NCBI GenBank assembly: GCA_021773395.1
Contig: JAJFKB010000003.1
Coordinates: forward strand, 203,574 to 267,573
Direction of reading: 5' to 3'
Length of the DNA: 64,000 bases
DNA from: Gammaproteobacteria bacterium
GTDB taxonomy: Bacteria > Pseudomonadota > Gammaproteobacteria > Pseudomonadales > IMCC2047
The notes under the pieces were generated by a model. That model had not been told where the DNA came from. It worked only from the letters and a program-made list of their open reading frames with translations, and ran no database searches. This document shows positions 36,108-46,031 of the stretch, piece after piece (positions within the stretch are counted from its first letter, which is position 1; every line of letters begins with the position of its first letter). A program made the translations under genes and the position numbers.

Positions 36108-38114
36108 ATGTCATCCCCTTCCGCTTCGCGAAATCAATTAGCCAATGCCGTGCGCGCCTTGAGTATGGACGCCGTGCAAAAAGCCAACTCGGGGCATCCT
36201 GGTGCGCCCATGGGTATGGCTGATATCGCGGAAGTTCTCTGGAATGATTTCCTGATTCATAATCCTAAAAATCCAGATTGGCCGAACCGTGATCGTTTTG
36301 TACTTTCGAATGGCCATGGATCCATGCTGCTATACTCTTTGCTGCATCTCACCGGTTACGAATTGAGTATTGACGATGTGAAAAACTTTCGTCAATTGCA
36401 TTCAAAAACGCCGGGACACCCGGAGCATGGTTATGCGCCAGGTGTTGAAACTACTACCGGGCCGCTGGGCCAGGGCATAGCGAACGCAGTGGGCATGGCG
36501 CTCGCCGAAAAAGTGCTGGCAGCTCAGTTTAATGAACCAGATCACACAATTGTCGATCACCACACCTATGTATTCCTGGGTGACGGCTGTTTGATGGAAG
36601 GGATCTCCCATGAAGTCTGTTCGCTGGCGGGGACGCATGGGCTTGGTAAGCTGATTGCGATCTACGATGACAATGGCATCTCCATCGACGGACAGGTTCA
36701 GGGGTGGTTTACCGATGACACGGCCAAGCGTTTTGAAGCCTATGGCTGGCAGGTCATAGCCCATGTTGACGGTCATGATCCGGAGGAAGTACAGATAGCG
36801 TTGAAAACAGCGCGAGCAAATACGCAGCAGCCAACGTTGATATGTTGCCAGACGATTATTGGATTTGGTGCGCCAAACAAACAGGGTACCGAAAGTGTGC
36901 ATGGTGCAGCGCTGGGTGCCCAAGAGGTGCAGGCGGCACGTGACAATCTGGGATGGAATTATGCGCCTTTTGAAGTGCCGGATGATATCTATACGGGTTG
37001 GAATGCTGTTGCTAAAGGTGCTCAGGCTGAAAGTGAATGGCAGCAGCTGTTTGACAGTTACGCTACGGCTTATCCGCAGAAAGCAGCTGAGTTTGTGCGT
37101 CGCAGCAAGGGGCAGTTACCGGAAAATTTCACCGAAATTGCGCAGCAGTACATTAAACAGGTTCAGGCCGCTGGAGAAAAAGTAGCGACGCGTAAGGCAT
37201 CGCAGAACTGTTTGAATACTTTTGCGCCCGTTTTGCCAGAGATGTTAGGAGGGTCTGCGGATTTAACCGGCTCCAACCTCACTAACTGGAGTGGTTCGCA
37301 GCCGTTAACGCGGGAAAATGCAGAAGGCAACTACGTCTATTATGGAGTGCGTGAGTTCGGCATGTCGGCCATTATGAATGGCGTCGCGCTGCACGGTGGT
37401 TTTATCCCCTATGGCGGTACCTTCCTGATGTTTATGGAATATGCGCGTAATGCTGTACGCATGGCAGCGCTAATGAAACTAAGGAGCATCTTTGTCTATA
37501 CCCATGATTCGATCGGATTGGGTGAAGATGGCCCTACCCACCAGGCGGTGGAACAACTGACGGCACTGCGCGCTACGCCGAATATGTCGGTATGGCGACC
37601 CTGTGATACGGTGGAATCTGCCGTGGCTTGGCAGCGAGCGATCGAAAAACAGGATGGCCCCAGCGCTCTCATATTCTCGCGCCAGGGGTTACCCGTAATG
37701 CCGCGTAGCGATGCGCTGCTGGCAGATGTACAAAAAGGCGGTTATATCCTCAGAGATTGTGCTCAAACTCCTGTTGCCATCGTGATTGCGACTGGGTCAG
37801 AGGTTGAGATAGCAATGGCCGCAGTTGAACAGTTGCAGGCGCAGGATGTTCAGGTAAGGTTGGTTTCCATGCCTTCCGTCGATCATTTTGAAGCGCAGGA
37901 CGATAATTACCGGGAAAGTGTCATACCTTCCAGTATAGCGGCAAGGGTTACGGTAGAAGCATCACATCAAGATTATTGGTTTAAGTACGCGGGTCTAAAC
38001 GGGCGCGTGATCGGAATGAACAGCTTTGGTGAGTCAGCACCTGGTGATCAGTTAATGGAATATTTCGGCTTTACTGTCGAGAATATTGTGCAAAGCGTCA
38101 AGGCGGTTCTCTAG
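36108..38114 (+). CDS. tktA: Transketolase
   Basis: Transketolase moves two-carbon units between sugar phosphates using thiamine diphosphate. 668 residues. [21 protein letters not shown] at the N-terminus, [16 protein letters not shown], the ThDP motif [12 protein letters not shown]...N (about residue 155-185) and the pyrimidine-domain [15 protein letters not shown] are all present. It is divergent from the sahR operon and is followed at 14 nt by epd, linking pentose-phosphate and lower glycolysis or pyridoxal synthesis. Confidence 0.97.
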   Translation: MSSPSASRNQLANAVRALSMDAVQKANSGHPGAPMGMADIAEVLWNDFLIHNPKNPDWPNRDRFVLSNGHGSMLLYSLLHLTGYELSIDDVKNFRQLHSKTPGHPEHGYAPGVETTTGPLGQGIANAVGMALAEKVLAAQFNEPDHTIVDHHTYVFLGDGCLMEGISHEVCSLAGTHGLGKLIAIYDDNGISIDGQVQGWFTDDTAKRFEAYGWQVIAHVDGHDPEEVQIALKTARANTQQPTLICCQTIIGFGAPNKQGTESVHGAALGAQEVQAARDNLGWNYAPFEVPDDIYTGWNAVAKGAQAESEWQQLFDSYATAYPQKAAEFVRRSKGQLPENFTEIAQQYIKQVQAAGEKVATRKASQNCLNTFAPVLPEMLGGSADLTGSNLTNWSGSQPLTRENAEGNYVYYGVREFGMSAIMNGVALHGGFIPYGGTFLMFMEYARNAVRMAALMKLRSIFVYTHDSIGLGEDGPTHQAVEQLTALRATPNMSVWRPCDTVESAVAWQRAIEKQDGPSALIFSRQGLPVMPRSDALLADVQKGGYILRDCAQTPVAIVIATGSEVEIAMAAVEQLQAQDVQVRLVSMPSVDHFEAQDDNYRESVIPSSIAARVTVEASHQDYWFKYAGLNGRVIGMNSFGESAPGDQLMEYFGFTVENIVQSVKAVL

Positions 38115-38128
38115 GTGAAAATCAAGTC

Positions 38129-39145
38129 ATGGCCTATCGCCTAGCAATCAATGGATATGGTCGTATTGGCCGTTGTGTGCTGCGGGCATTTTATGAGTCT
38201 GCACATCAGCACGATATGGAAATCGTCGCTATCAACGAGTTGGCTGATATTGAGACCATTGCGCACCTCACCAAATATGATTCGACTCATGGGCGATTTG
38301 CAGGCCAGGTTCGGGTAGAGGGTGAGGCGCTATTTGTAAACGAAGACAGGATTCCTGTTACTCATTTCGAACAGCGCGACCATTTGTCCTGGGGAGACTA
38401 TGCGGTTGACCTGGTGTTGGAATGTTCAGGTAGCTTTAATGACAGGCGCTCTGCTGAAGAGCACTTAGCCTGCGGCGCCAAACGGGTCCTGTTTTCTCAG
38501 CCTGCAGAATCCTGTGTCGATGCCACGATTGTATTTGGCGTTAATGAGAACAGCCTGAAACCAAGTGATACAGTGATCTCGAATGCATCCTGTACCACCA
38601 ACTGCATTGTCCCTGTTATTCGTTGCCTGAACCAGGGAGTTGGTATTGAGCTTGGCCACGTTACCACTATCCACTCGGCGATGAATGATCAACCAGTGAT
38701 CGATGCCTACCACCACACGGACTTACGTCGTACTCGCAGTGCCGGCAGCTCCATTATTCCGGTCGAAACACAGTTGGCCAAAGGTATTGGTCGAGTGTTA
38801 CCGGAATTCGAAGATAAGTTTACAGCCTCGGCGATGCGCGTTCCTACGGTTAATGTTTCCATCATGGATCTGACGATGGTGATGAGCCGTGATACCAGTG
38901 CGCAGGAGATTAACGGACTTTTAAAAATTGCGGCCCAAGGAAGTCTGTCCGGTATTCTCGGTTACACTGACGAACTGCTGGCATCCTGTGATTTTAATCA
39001 TGACGTTCGCTCATCGATAGTTGATGGTGGACAAACTTGCGTGACTGGCGAGCGGCTAGTAAAAGTAATGGCCTGGTTTGACAACGAGTGGGGTTTCGCC
39101 AATCGTATGCTGGATGTCGCGTTGGTTTTGAAAAATTTAGCATAG
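38129..39145 (+). CDS. epd: Erythrose-4-phosphate dehydrogenase
   Basis: A GAPDH-fold protein of 338 residues. Features favour Epd over GapA: INELADIETIAHLTKYDSTHGRF near the N-terminus, HSAMNDQPVIDAYHH after the catalytic loop, and the tkt-epd-pgk order seen in other gammaproteobacteria. The catalytic Cys is in SNASCTTNC. Epd oxidises erythrose-4-phosphate to 4-phosphoerythronate for PLP synthesis. Some dual use as a glyceraldehyde-3-phosphate dehydrogenase cannot be excluded, since no other gap gene is in the window. Confidence 0.88.
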   Translation: MAYRLAINGYGRIGRCVLRAFYESAHQHDMEIVAINELADIETIAHLTKYDSTHGRFAGQVRVEGEALFVNEDRIPVTHFEQRDHLSWGDYAVDLVLECSGSFNDRRSAEEHLACGAKRVLFSQPAESCVDATIVFGVNENSLKPSDTVISNASCTTNCIVPVIRCLNQGVGIELGHVTTIHSAMNDQPVIDAYHHTDLRRTRSAGSSIIPVETQLAKGIGRVLPEFEDKFTASAMRVPTVNVSIMDLTMVMSRDTSAQEINGLLKIAAQGSLSGILGYTDELLASCDFNHDVRSSIVDGGQTCVTGERLVKVMAWFDNEWGFANRMLDVALVLKNLA

Positions 39146-39203
39146 TTTTTCGCGTAGTTATAAACATAGTTATAAGCAAAGTTAAGAGTTAAGGAATATT
39201 AAG

Positions 39204-40379
39204 ATGTCTGTACTAAACATGGCTGATCTGGAGTTGTCAGGTAAACGCGTATTGATACGCGAAGATCTGAATGTGCCGATCAAGGATGGCAGGGTCGTCA
39301 GTGATGCACGAATCCGAGCAGCTTTGCCTACCCTGGAGCTAGCCCTGAAAGCTGGAGCGCAGGTGATCGTCATGTCTCATTTAGGGCGCCCCAAGGAAGG
39401 TGTAGCGGTGGATCAACAGCACGAATTTTCTCTGCAGCCGGTGGCTGAACATTTGTCCACCTTGCTGGCAAGACCAGTGCGTTTTGAGCGGGACTGGCTG
39501 GATGGCGTCACCGCTGATGCCGGAGAGTTGGTTGTTGTGGAAAATGTCAGGTTCAATCTGGGTGAAAAAGCGAATGACGATGGGTTGGCTAAAAAAATGG
39601 CGGCGCTATGCGATATTTTTGTGATGGATGCTTTTGGCACGGCGCATCGCGCACAGGCGTCTACCTGCGGTGTTGCCAGATATGCGCCGGTGGCTTGCGC
39701 AGGTCCACTGCTGGTCAAGGAGCTGAATGCTCTTGATCAGGCATTAGCGAATCCGCAGCGGCCGATGGTAGCCATTGTGGGAGGCTCCAAGGTGTCCACT
39801 AAACTGTCTGTATTGGATGCCTTGTCAGCGCGCGTAGACCAGCTCATTGTCGGCGGCGGCATCGCAAATACCTTTCTGGCGGCGGTCGGTCAGCCGGTTG
39901 GCAAATCGCTCTGTGAGCATGAATTGCTTCAGGACGCCAGAGCATTAATGGAGAAAACACAAATACCCATACCAACGGATGTGGTGGTGGCTAAGGAATT
40001 TAATGAATCTGCGTTGGCCACCTTGAAAGCGGTTGGCGATGTGGAAGCGGATGACATGATTTTGGATATTGGCCCAGACACAGCAAAAAATCTGGCTGCT
40101 ATTTTGAAACAGGCAAAAACGATCATCTGGAACGGGCCGGTGGGTGTATTTGAATTTGATCAATTTGGTCAGGGTACGGCTACTTTGGCAAAAGCGATCG
40201 CCGAAAGTGATGCTTTTTCGATAGCCGGGGGTGGCGATACGCTGGCCGCAGTCGACAAATACGGTATAGCGGATCAGATTTCCTATATTTCAACCGGCGG
40301 TGGTGCGTTTTTGGAATATGTGGAAGGTAAAGCGCTGCCCGCTGTCGCTATGCTTGAAAAACGTGCTGCGCAAGGGTAG
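39204..40379 (+). CDS. pgk: Phosphoglycerate kinase
   Basis: Pgk interconverts 1,3-bisphosphoglycerate and 3-phosphoglycerate with ATP formation. 391 residues. [17 protein letters not shown] is the substrate-binding start; [21 protein letters not shown] and [14 protein letters not shown] carry the other substrate and nucleotide contacts. AAGGAA precedes the ATG at 9 nt. Unusually high conservation leaves no doubt. Confidence 0.97.
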   Translation: MSVLNMADLELSGKRVLIREDLNVPIKDGRVVSDARIRAALPTLELALKAGAQVIVMSHLGRPKEGVAVDQQHEFSLQPVAEHLSTLLARPVRFERDWLDGVTADAGELVVVENVRFNLGEKANDDGLAKKMAALCDIFVMDAFGTAHRAQASTCGVARYAPVACAGPLLVKELNALDQALANPQRPMVAIVGGSKVSTKLSVLDALSARVDQLIVGGGIANTFLAAVGQPVGKSLCEHELLQDARALMEKTQIPIPTDVVVAKEFNESALATLKAVGDVEADDMILDIGPDTAKNLAAILKQAKTIIWNGPVGVFEFDQFGQGTATLAKAIAESDAFSIAGGGDTLAAVDKYGIADQISYISTGGGAFLEYVEGKALPAVAMLEKRAAQG

Positions 40380-40471
40380 CGGACCAGCCTGTATTCTTAA
40401 CCTTTTTCCATCTGGTCTGGTACTATAAGTGAGATCCACTTGATCTGGCAACATCTAGCCGGGAGACGACC

Positions 40472-41494
40472 ATGACTGTAACGAAGGAACTACAGGATAC
40501 CATTCAGGCAATGGCGGTGCGTGGCAAAGGGATTTTGGCTGCAGATGAAAGCACCAATACCATTGCCAAGCGATTTGCCGATATTGGTGCAGAGTCCACT
40601 GAGCACAGCCGCTGTTGTTATCGCTCATTACTGCTTTCTACACCCAAGCTGGGTGATTTTATCAGCGGTGTTATACTCTTTGAGGAAACGCTGGAGCAGA
40701 GCTGCAGCATCGATGGAACTCCGATACCCCATTTGGCGCAGAGCCAAAATATTGTCCCCGGGATTAAAGTCGATAAGGGCTTGACCACGTTAGCCAATTG
40801 CCCTGGGGAGCAGGTGACACAGGGGTTGGATGGTCTGCGTGAACGCCTTACCCGTTATAAATCGGCAGGCGCACGTTTTGCAAAATGGCGGAATGTTTAT
40901 CATATAGCAGAGAATACGCCCAGCCAGCGAGCATTGACAATCAATGCGGAAATGTTGGCGCGATATGCTGCACTTTGTCAGGAGCAGGGAATCGTTCCGA
41001 TTGTTGAGCCGGAAGTACTGATTAATGGGTCGCATGATATAGACAGCGCGGCGGTTGCGACTGAAGCGGCCATTCAGACGCTTTATCAGGCGCTGTATCG
41101 ACATGGAGTGGTATTGGAGCACACGATATTGAAGCCGAATATGGTAGTGCCGGGAAAGGACAATGGGACTAAGGTCAGCTCCGAGCAGGTAGCGGACTAT
41201 ACGCTCAAAGTTTTACGGCGTGCGGTGCCAGCCGCCGTTCCAATGATAGCTTTTTTGTCCGGCGGCTTATCGCCTGCAAAGTCAGATGCTTATCTTAGTG
41301 CTATTAACCAGCAAGAAGCCCCTTGGGTGCTTAGTTATTCATATGGACGTGCGTTGCAGCAGGAGGCGCTGCATGCGTGGGGTGGCAAAGAGGAGAACTG
41401 GCAAGAGGCGCAGGAAACGCTCTACCGACGGGCAGCCTTAACCGGCGCGGCGCAAAGAGGCGCCTATCGGCCGGAAATGGAAAATACCGATTAG
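40472..41494 (+). CDS. Fructose-bisphosphate aldolase, class I
   Basis: 340 residues of the class I (Schiff-base, metal-independent) aldolase family. GILAADESTNTIAKRF at the N-terminus is the family motif, and VVLEHTILKPNMVVPGKD contains the Schiff-base lysine. FLSGGLSPAKSDAYLSAIN supports the phosphate site. Many Pseudomonas-like bacteria carry a class II enzyme at this location after pgk, so the class I gene is a distinguishing mark. GGGAG lies 6 nt before the ATG. It follows pgk by 92 nt. Confidence 0.95.
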   Translation: MTVTKELQDTIQAMAVRGKGILAADESTNTIAKRFADIGAESTEHSRCCYRSLLLSTPKLGDFISGVILFEETLEQSCSIDGTPIPHLAQSQNIVPGIKVDKGLTTLANCPGEQVTQGLDGLRERLTRYKSAGARFAKWRNVYHIAENTPSQRALTINAEMLARYAALCQEQGIVPIVEPEVLINGSHDIDSAAVATEAAIQTLYQALYRHGVVLEHTILKPNMVVPGKDNGTKVSSEQVADYTLKVLRRAVPAAVPMIAFLSGGLSPAKSDAYLSAINQQEAPWVLSYSYGRALQQEALHAWGGKEENWQEAQETLYRRAALTGAAQRGAYRPEMENTD

Positions 41495-41545
41495 TTAATC
41501 AAAGGCAGCGCCCTTGGGCTTTGCCTGGCAAATAAGGGAACTCTT

Positions 41546-42514
41546 GTGTCCTCGGCTTTGAATTGGGATACGTACAGCATTCAAAGGCAATGGCAGCCGA
41601 TTGATTTCGATAGCCCTACCAGCTTGTCGCCCATAGAAAGGGAGTACTGCCAATTTTATGGGCTTGATTTCGAAAATGAATTCACGCGCTTTGTGCATGC
41701 TTTTGGCTATTGCGAGGTTGCGGACTTTCGTTTGGCAACCCATTATTTTCGCCCGCGAATGGGGTTGTCCAAGGGAACCATGGTGTTGCTGCATGGCTAT
41801 TTTGACCATTCGGGTTTGTTTATCCATCTGATACGCTTTTGTCTGGAGCGAGATCTATCGGTTGTTATTTATGATCTGCCCGGACATGGCCTGTCGACAG
41901 GAGAGCCGGCGGGTATTGATGGGTTTCATCACTACGTTGATATTCTGCATCACTACATACCCTGGTGTCAGCGAAATTTTGATGAGCCGCTTTATTTATT
42001 GGGACAAAGTACCGGCGGTGCAATCGCGATGGCGTATCTCATGGAGAAGGGGTTCACGCGTACGAATTCGCCTTTTAAAAATGTCTTTTTGCTGGCACCA
42101 CTGGTGCGGCCGGTGCAATGGAAGAAACTGATATGGTTATACAAGGTATCAAAACACTGGGCTAAAAGCGTGCAGCGCAAATTTATGGACTGTTCCCATG
42201 ACGAACAGTTTATTAAATTTCTTCAAACCGGTGATCCTCTGCAGTATCAAAGAGTTCCTCTGTCCTGGGTCACATCACTGATAAACTGGGCGAATGACTT
42301 CGAAAAGGTTGCGCCTTCATTACTGTCGCCCATTGTTATTCAGGGCGGCGAAGATAGTACCATCGATTGGCGGTATAACCTGTCGATCATTGATCGGAAA
42401 TTTGATCGGCCTCAAATACACTATTTCCCTCAGGCAAGGCACCATTTGGTGAATGAGTCCGTCGAAATTCGGAATCGTGTGTTTCAGATTTTAGAGGCCA
42501 ATATAGTTATCTGA
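41546..42514 (+). CDS. Alpha/beta hydrolase, lysophospholipase-like
   Basis: 322 residues. The fold is clear: VLLHGYFDHSGLFIHLIRF gives the oxyanion region, YDLPGHGLSTGEPAG follows, and the nucleophile elbow is GQSTGG (Ser in G-x-S-x-G). IQGGEDSTIDW supplies the likely catalytic Asp and ARHHLVNES the His. This matches monoacylglycerol lipase/lysophospholipase L2-like enzymes; the true substrate is unknown. There is no signal peptide. The start is GTG 41546 with AGGGA 6-7 nt upstream. Confidence 0.85.
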   Translation: MSSALNWDTYSIQRQWQPIDFDSPTSLSPIEREYCQFYGLDFENEFTRFVHAFGYCEVADFRLATHYFRPRMGLSKGTMVLLHGYFDHSGLFIHLIRFCLERDLSVVIYDLPGHGLSTGEPAGIDGFHHYVDILHHYIPWCQRNFDEPLYLLGQSTGGAIAMAYLMEKGFTRTNSPFKNVFLLAPLVRPVQWKKLIWLYKVSKHWAKSVQRKFMDCSHDEQFIKFLQTGDPLQYQRVPLSWVTSLINWANDFEKVAPSLLSPIVIQGGEDSTIDWRYNLSIIDRKFDRPQIHYFPQARHHLVNESVEIRNRVFQILEANIVI

Positions 42515-42960
42515 GCTGACCACGGTCTATAAGTGTTGTACCCCCTAGTTATAACGTTGGCCCTTAAAAACAACTTTTTATAGAGGAAAATATCATTTCA
42601 CAACTGTTTTGTTCAGGCATAGAATCGGTACTGTACATAACCTCCCCGGGTAAAACCCAGGGCAGCCGGGCCTCTCTCGAGGCCCTTTCTTTTGTCGTCG
42701 CCTTTATCTAATGATTGCTCAGCCTTTATTGTAAACTGATATAGGCCAGATAAGAGTGCCAGGCTGAACAACTGCTTTACCCGTAATGTTCTGGGTCAAG
42801 CGCGTGATTCCAATAGACTTTTTATGGGGATATATCTAAGAGTGCCAAGAAATCACCTATTTTAGATGACGGGTAGTGATAACCGGCATGCGTTTCAGGT
42901 ATCATATTGGCCGTATTGAAAGGCCCATCAGCCAAATAAAAATAGATTAGGGTTTGGATA
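42515..42960. other. 446-nt intergenic region with a possible small RNA
   Basis: No ORF is supported. It contains a GC-rich structured tract at about 42640-42690 (see the terminator entry) within otherwise AT-rich DNA. A promoter-like TTGTTC lies about 35 nt upstream of that tract, with a poor -10 box. The tract could be the 3' end of the hydrolase mRNA or a short independent transcript. Confidence 0.4.
42668..42697 (+). terminator. Rho-independent terminator
   Basis: GGGCCTC (42668-42674), TCTC loop, GAGGCCC (42679-42685), then TTTCTTTTG. A perfect 7-bp GC-rich stem with a T-rich tail. It is preceded by a second small stem (CCCGGG/ACCCAGGG). It lies 150 nt past the hydrolase stop, so it may instead terminate an intergenic small RNA. 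Confidence 0.75.
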
Positions 42961-44463
42961 TTGAAACAGAGTAAAACCATCGGCTTATATTTCATCGTCT
43001 CGACTCTTAGCATTCTTCTGTCCGTTAAAGCAATCATTTCGAATCCTGTTCTAAGCAGCGATTCTGTGCTTTATTTACGAACCGCAGAAGCCTTTGCCGT
43101 GGGCGGGCTTTCGGGTGCACTGGAAATTTATTCCTGGCCCTTCTTGTCGATTTTGATTGCCCAGCTGCAAAGCCTGTCAGGGCTTTCATTTGAAAATTCC
43201 GCTTATGCGATAAGCATTTTTTTCTACGCCATAATCTGCTGTTGCTTCATCCGTTTAGTGAGGGATTTGGGTGGGTCATTCCGTACCCAATGTCTGGCTG
43301 CATTCGTGGTTCTAACCTATCCGACACTTAATGATTACCGCGATTACATTATTCGCGATCATGGATTTTGGGCGTTCCTGCTTATAAGCCTGGTATTACT
43401 TTTGCGCTATCAGTCGCGTGGGGGATTGCGAAATGCTATTGGCTGGGTAATCTCCTGCTTAGTGGCATTCGCCTTTAGAGTCGAGGCGATGGCCTTCCTC
43501 TTATTTGTGCCCTTAATGTTGTTAGTTGGGGATAAACTGGAAATGCGATCCAGATTGGCGACGATGAGCACACTCTATCTGGTCATGGTAACGCTCTGTC
43601 TGTTGTTACTGTTTAGTGCGATAGGCGCTGTGGATTCGCTTTCAGTAGACCAGGTGTTACTTGAAATAGGGCGTGTTCCGATATCGATAAATGAGATTTT
43701 TCAGGGTATTTCTGCGTCAACTGAGGTCATTGACCAAGCGCTGGCAAACCCGTATTTATCAGATGACGTGGGCTTTGTATTTGTATCTGGAATGCTTGTG
43801 TTGCTTTTCTTTCAAGGAATGCATGCATTTCTACCCAATAATTTGATACTACTGATCTGGGGCCGTGGGCTGATTCGCAGTCCATTTGCTGGCCAAAGCA
43901 TGCCTATCATTTTGGGCTATCTTTTGGTCATTTTTCTGTATCTGGTATTTGCGATTCTTACAAAACAGTTTATAAATGACCGGTTCATGGTGCCTTTTTG
44001 CCTGCTCATGCTGCTGTGGTTGCCATTCTACGCTAACGCCATTATAGATCAGTCTTATAATCAAAGAATTCGATGGGCACCGATACTATTATGTTTGTTA
44101 CTTGGCTACTCGCTCTTAGATTCGTTGATTTCTACCGGCACCAGTAAACAGCATATCGCAGAGGCGCTAGTCTGGCTCAATGCAAATAGCAATAAAGACA
44201 GTAAACTGCTCACTAATAATGCTCATATTGCCTATTTTAGTAATCAACAGTTTGATGACTGCGCCTATAACCTGAATCCTGCAAGAGCCTATTTTAAGAA
44301 AAATTGTCCTGGGAGAAATCTGCTGGTGATCGAAATGCAGACAAAGGATATAGCACTGGCAAAACGACTGAAGAGTTTGCAAAAGCACAAGGGGTTTCGT
44401 GTGGTAAAAAGCTTTAGCAATGAGAAACAGGATGAGATTATTATATTGAAAGCCGCAGAGTAG
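42961..44463 (+). CDS. Polytopic membrane protein, possibly a GT-C glycosyltransferase
   Basis: A 500-residue protein with roughly 10-12 hydrophobic segments and a soluble C-terminal part after about residue 380. I do not recognise it firmly. SDSVLYLRTAEAFAVGG near residue 32, following the first membrane helix, resembles the acidic-loop D-x-x-x-Y start of GT-C enzymes such as dolichol/undecaprenyl-phosphate-sugar transferases. Its position beside the LPS core genes fits a role in modifying a cell-surface glycan. The start is TTG 42961 with only a weak upstream GGG; no ATG occurs near the N-terminus. Confidence 0.65.
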   Translation: MKQSKTIGLYFIVSTLSILLSVKAIISNPVLSSDSVLYLRTAEAFAVGGLSGALEIYSWPFLSILIAQLQSLSGLSFENSAYAISIFFYAIICCCFIRLVRDLGGSFRTQCLAAFVVLTYPTLNDYRDYIIRDHGFWAFLLISLVLLLRYQSRGGLRNAIGWVISCLVAFAFRVEAMAFLLFVPLMLLVGDKLEMRSRLATMSTLYLVMVTLCLLLLFSAIGAVDSLSVDQVLLEIGRVPISINEIFQGISASTEVIDQALANPYLSDDVGFVFVSGMLVLLFFQGMHAFLPNNLILLIWGRGLIRSPFAGQSMPIILGYLLVIFLYLVFAILTKQFINDRFMVPFCLLMLLWLPFYANAIIDQSYNQRIRWAPILLCLLLGYSLLDSLISTGTSKQHIAEALVWLNANSNKDSKLLTNNAHIAYFSNQQFDDCAYNLNPARAYFKKNCPGRNLLVIEMQTKDIALAKRLKSLQKHKGFRVVKSFSNEKQDEIIILKAAE

Positions 44464-44536
44464 CCGTCTAAGCTGTCGCACTAAGTTGCGGGAGTGATGG
44501 CGACACAGTCATCAGGCGCTAGATTTGACCAGTTTG

Positions 44537-44565
44537 TTAACAGGCTTTGCCATGTCTGTTATGAT
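44537..44565 (+). promoter_or_regulatory. Promoter for the methyltransferase-kinase pair
   Basis: TTAACA (44537-44542), a 17-nt spacer and TATGAT (44560-44565): five of six matches in each box. It predicts a leader of about 75 nt before the TTG start at 44646. A small GAAGC/GGCTT hairpin followed by TTTTT lies in that leader. Confidence 0.65.
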
Positions 44566-44645
44566 CGCGCACGCTCGCTATTGAGAAGCTGCGGCTTTTT
44601 AATGGGGCTGTTGGGAGCTATTATTTTTTAGTAAAGAGGTGAAGG

Positions 44646-45290
44646 TTGAGCAGTCTGAATTTTGTTGGAACCATTGCAAATCGCATGGAAATTATCGCTC
44701 CGCTCGTTAAAAGCGGCAAAGTACTCGACATGGGCGTGGTTGAATCCAGGAGAGGTCGTCGTGATACGGAATCACAGCTCGAGCGACATCATTCCAATCT
44801 GTTGTTTCGCCAGATTTGTGAGCTAAATTCGAATTGCCTTGGAGTCGATATCGATAGCGAAGGCATTGAGTTGCTAACAGAGCAGGGTTTTAATGCCAGA
44901 ACTGCCGACGTGGTGACGATGGATCTGGAAGAGCAATTTGATACCATCATCGCAGGCGAAATTATTGAGCACCTGCCGAATGTTGGACAGTTCCTGGAAA
45001 ATATGTACCGTCACTTGTCGACCGATGGCACCCTGGTAATTACCACGCCGAACCCCTTTTACTCCAAACAGTCATTTAAAATCTGGCGCTACAATTGTCC
45101 TCAGGTGCATGAAGAGCACACCTGCTGGTTTGATCCCATTACGCTTTGCAATCTGTGTCGTATGTGCGGGCTTAATCCCTACGCCGTGCATTGGGTGCAG
45201 CCCAAAAGCGACTGGTTTAAAGCGCTACCAGCGCGCTTTAGAAGTTACTTCTCTCATTCCTTTATGATACTGGCAAAGCGCGGCAATTGA
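44646..45290 (+). CDS. Class I SAM-dependent methyltransferase
   Basis: 214 residues. Motif I is a divergent VLDMGVVESRRG rather than a Gly-rich loop, followed by an inserted, charged stretch before LGVDIDSEG, the second strand. AGEIIEHLPNVGQFLENMYRHL and ITTPNPFY are characteristic of the Methyltransf_23-like group that acts on glycans and lipids. The acceptor is not known; location suggests LPS core or another surface glycan. The start is TTG 44646, supported by AGAGG six nt upstream. It likely shares a transcript with the kinase that follows. Confidence 0.8.
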   Translation: MSSLNFVGTIANRMEIIAPLVKSGKVLDMGVVESRRGRRDTESQLERHHSNLLFRQICELNSNCLGVDIDSEGIELLTEQGFNARTADVVTMDLEEQFDTIIAGEIIEHLPNVGQFLENMYRHLSTDGTLVITTPNPFYSKQSFKIWRYNCPQVHEEHTCWFDPITLCNLCRMCGLNPYAVHWVQPKSDWFKALPARFRSYFSHSFMILAKRGN

Positions 45291-45321
45291 TTTAAAGCGG
45301 GCATGGAGCGCTGTTTATAGC

Positions 45322-46011
45322 ATGAGGTCCATTACGGAAAAAGAATACCAGCATTGGCGGGCTAAGGCCAAGCTGCTGACCGCCGATGGCCATGGAGACA
45401 AAGTGCTTCAGTTGGATTCGGGTAAGATCTTAAAACTATTCAGACGAAAAAGAATCATTTCATCTGCGCTCTACTGCCCCTATACCAAAAGGTTTGCGGA
45501 AAATGCAGCACTGCTGGTAAATAATGGTATTCATACAATATCCGACGTTGAGCCTTTGGAGATCCCAAGTATTGATCGAACGGCCGTCTGCTATTCACCC
45601 TTGCCCGGCGAATCGTTAAGGGACATACAGGAGTCCGCAGGAGCATTTTCCACGGAGCTTATCAGTCAGTTCGGACAGTTTGTTGCGCGTTTGCACCATA
45701 AAGGGATATATTTTCGTTCAATGCATCTTGGTAACGTAGTGCTCACACCACAGGATGAGTTAGGACTGATAGATATTGCAGATCTTCGCTATTATGGCAA
45801 GCCGTTGTCTCTGATGTTAAGGCTGCGCAATTTCAAGCATACCTGTCGCTATCCGCAGGATCGGCTGGCGATGTATGGAGAGATGCCTGGTGAAAAAGGA
45901 TTTCAAGCCTATTGGCAAGCTTATAAGTCGGAGGCAGACGAGCTTGCGGTTTACAAGCAAAACTGGCTGTTGCGTGGCCTGCAAAAAAAACTCAAGAGTT
46001 ACACGAATTAA
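45322..46011 (+). CDS. WaaP/InaA-like lipopolysaccharide kinase-family protein
   Basis: 229 residues with a protein-kinase-like fold. QLDSGKILKLFRRKR carries the ATP-lysine, and LHHKGIYFRSMHLGNVVL the catalytic-loop H-x-G-N, with LIDIADLRYYG as the metal-binding DxD-like strand. The Asp usual in the catalytic loop is Met-His-Leu-Gly here, so activity needs testing. Similar proteins have been called toluene tolerance proteins in pseudomonads. It ends 20 nt from convergent waaP and follows the methyltransferase by about 31 nt. I infer phosphorylation or structural role in the LPS core. Confidence 0.7.
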   Translation: MRSITEKEYQHWRAKAKLLTADGHGDKVLQLDSGKILKLFRRKRIISSALYCPYTKRFAENAALLVNNGIHTISDVEPLEIPSIDRTAVCYSPLPGESLRDIQESAGAFSTELISQFGQFVARLHHKGIYFRSMHLGNVVLTPQDELGLIDIADLRYYGKPLSLMLRLRNFKHTCRYPQDRLAMYGEMPGEKGFQAYWQAYKSEADELAVYKQNWLLRGLQKKLKSYTN

Positions 46012-46031
46012 CGACGCTCAGGCTGGCCGGG

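Noticed and set aside
39146-39203. Short repeats of AGTTATAA/AGTTAAG between epd and pgk
   Set aside because: Two or three approximate copies in a short AT-rich gap can arise by chance and show no symmetry or spacing typical of a regulator.
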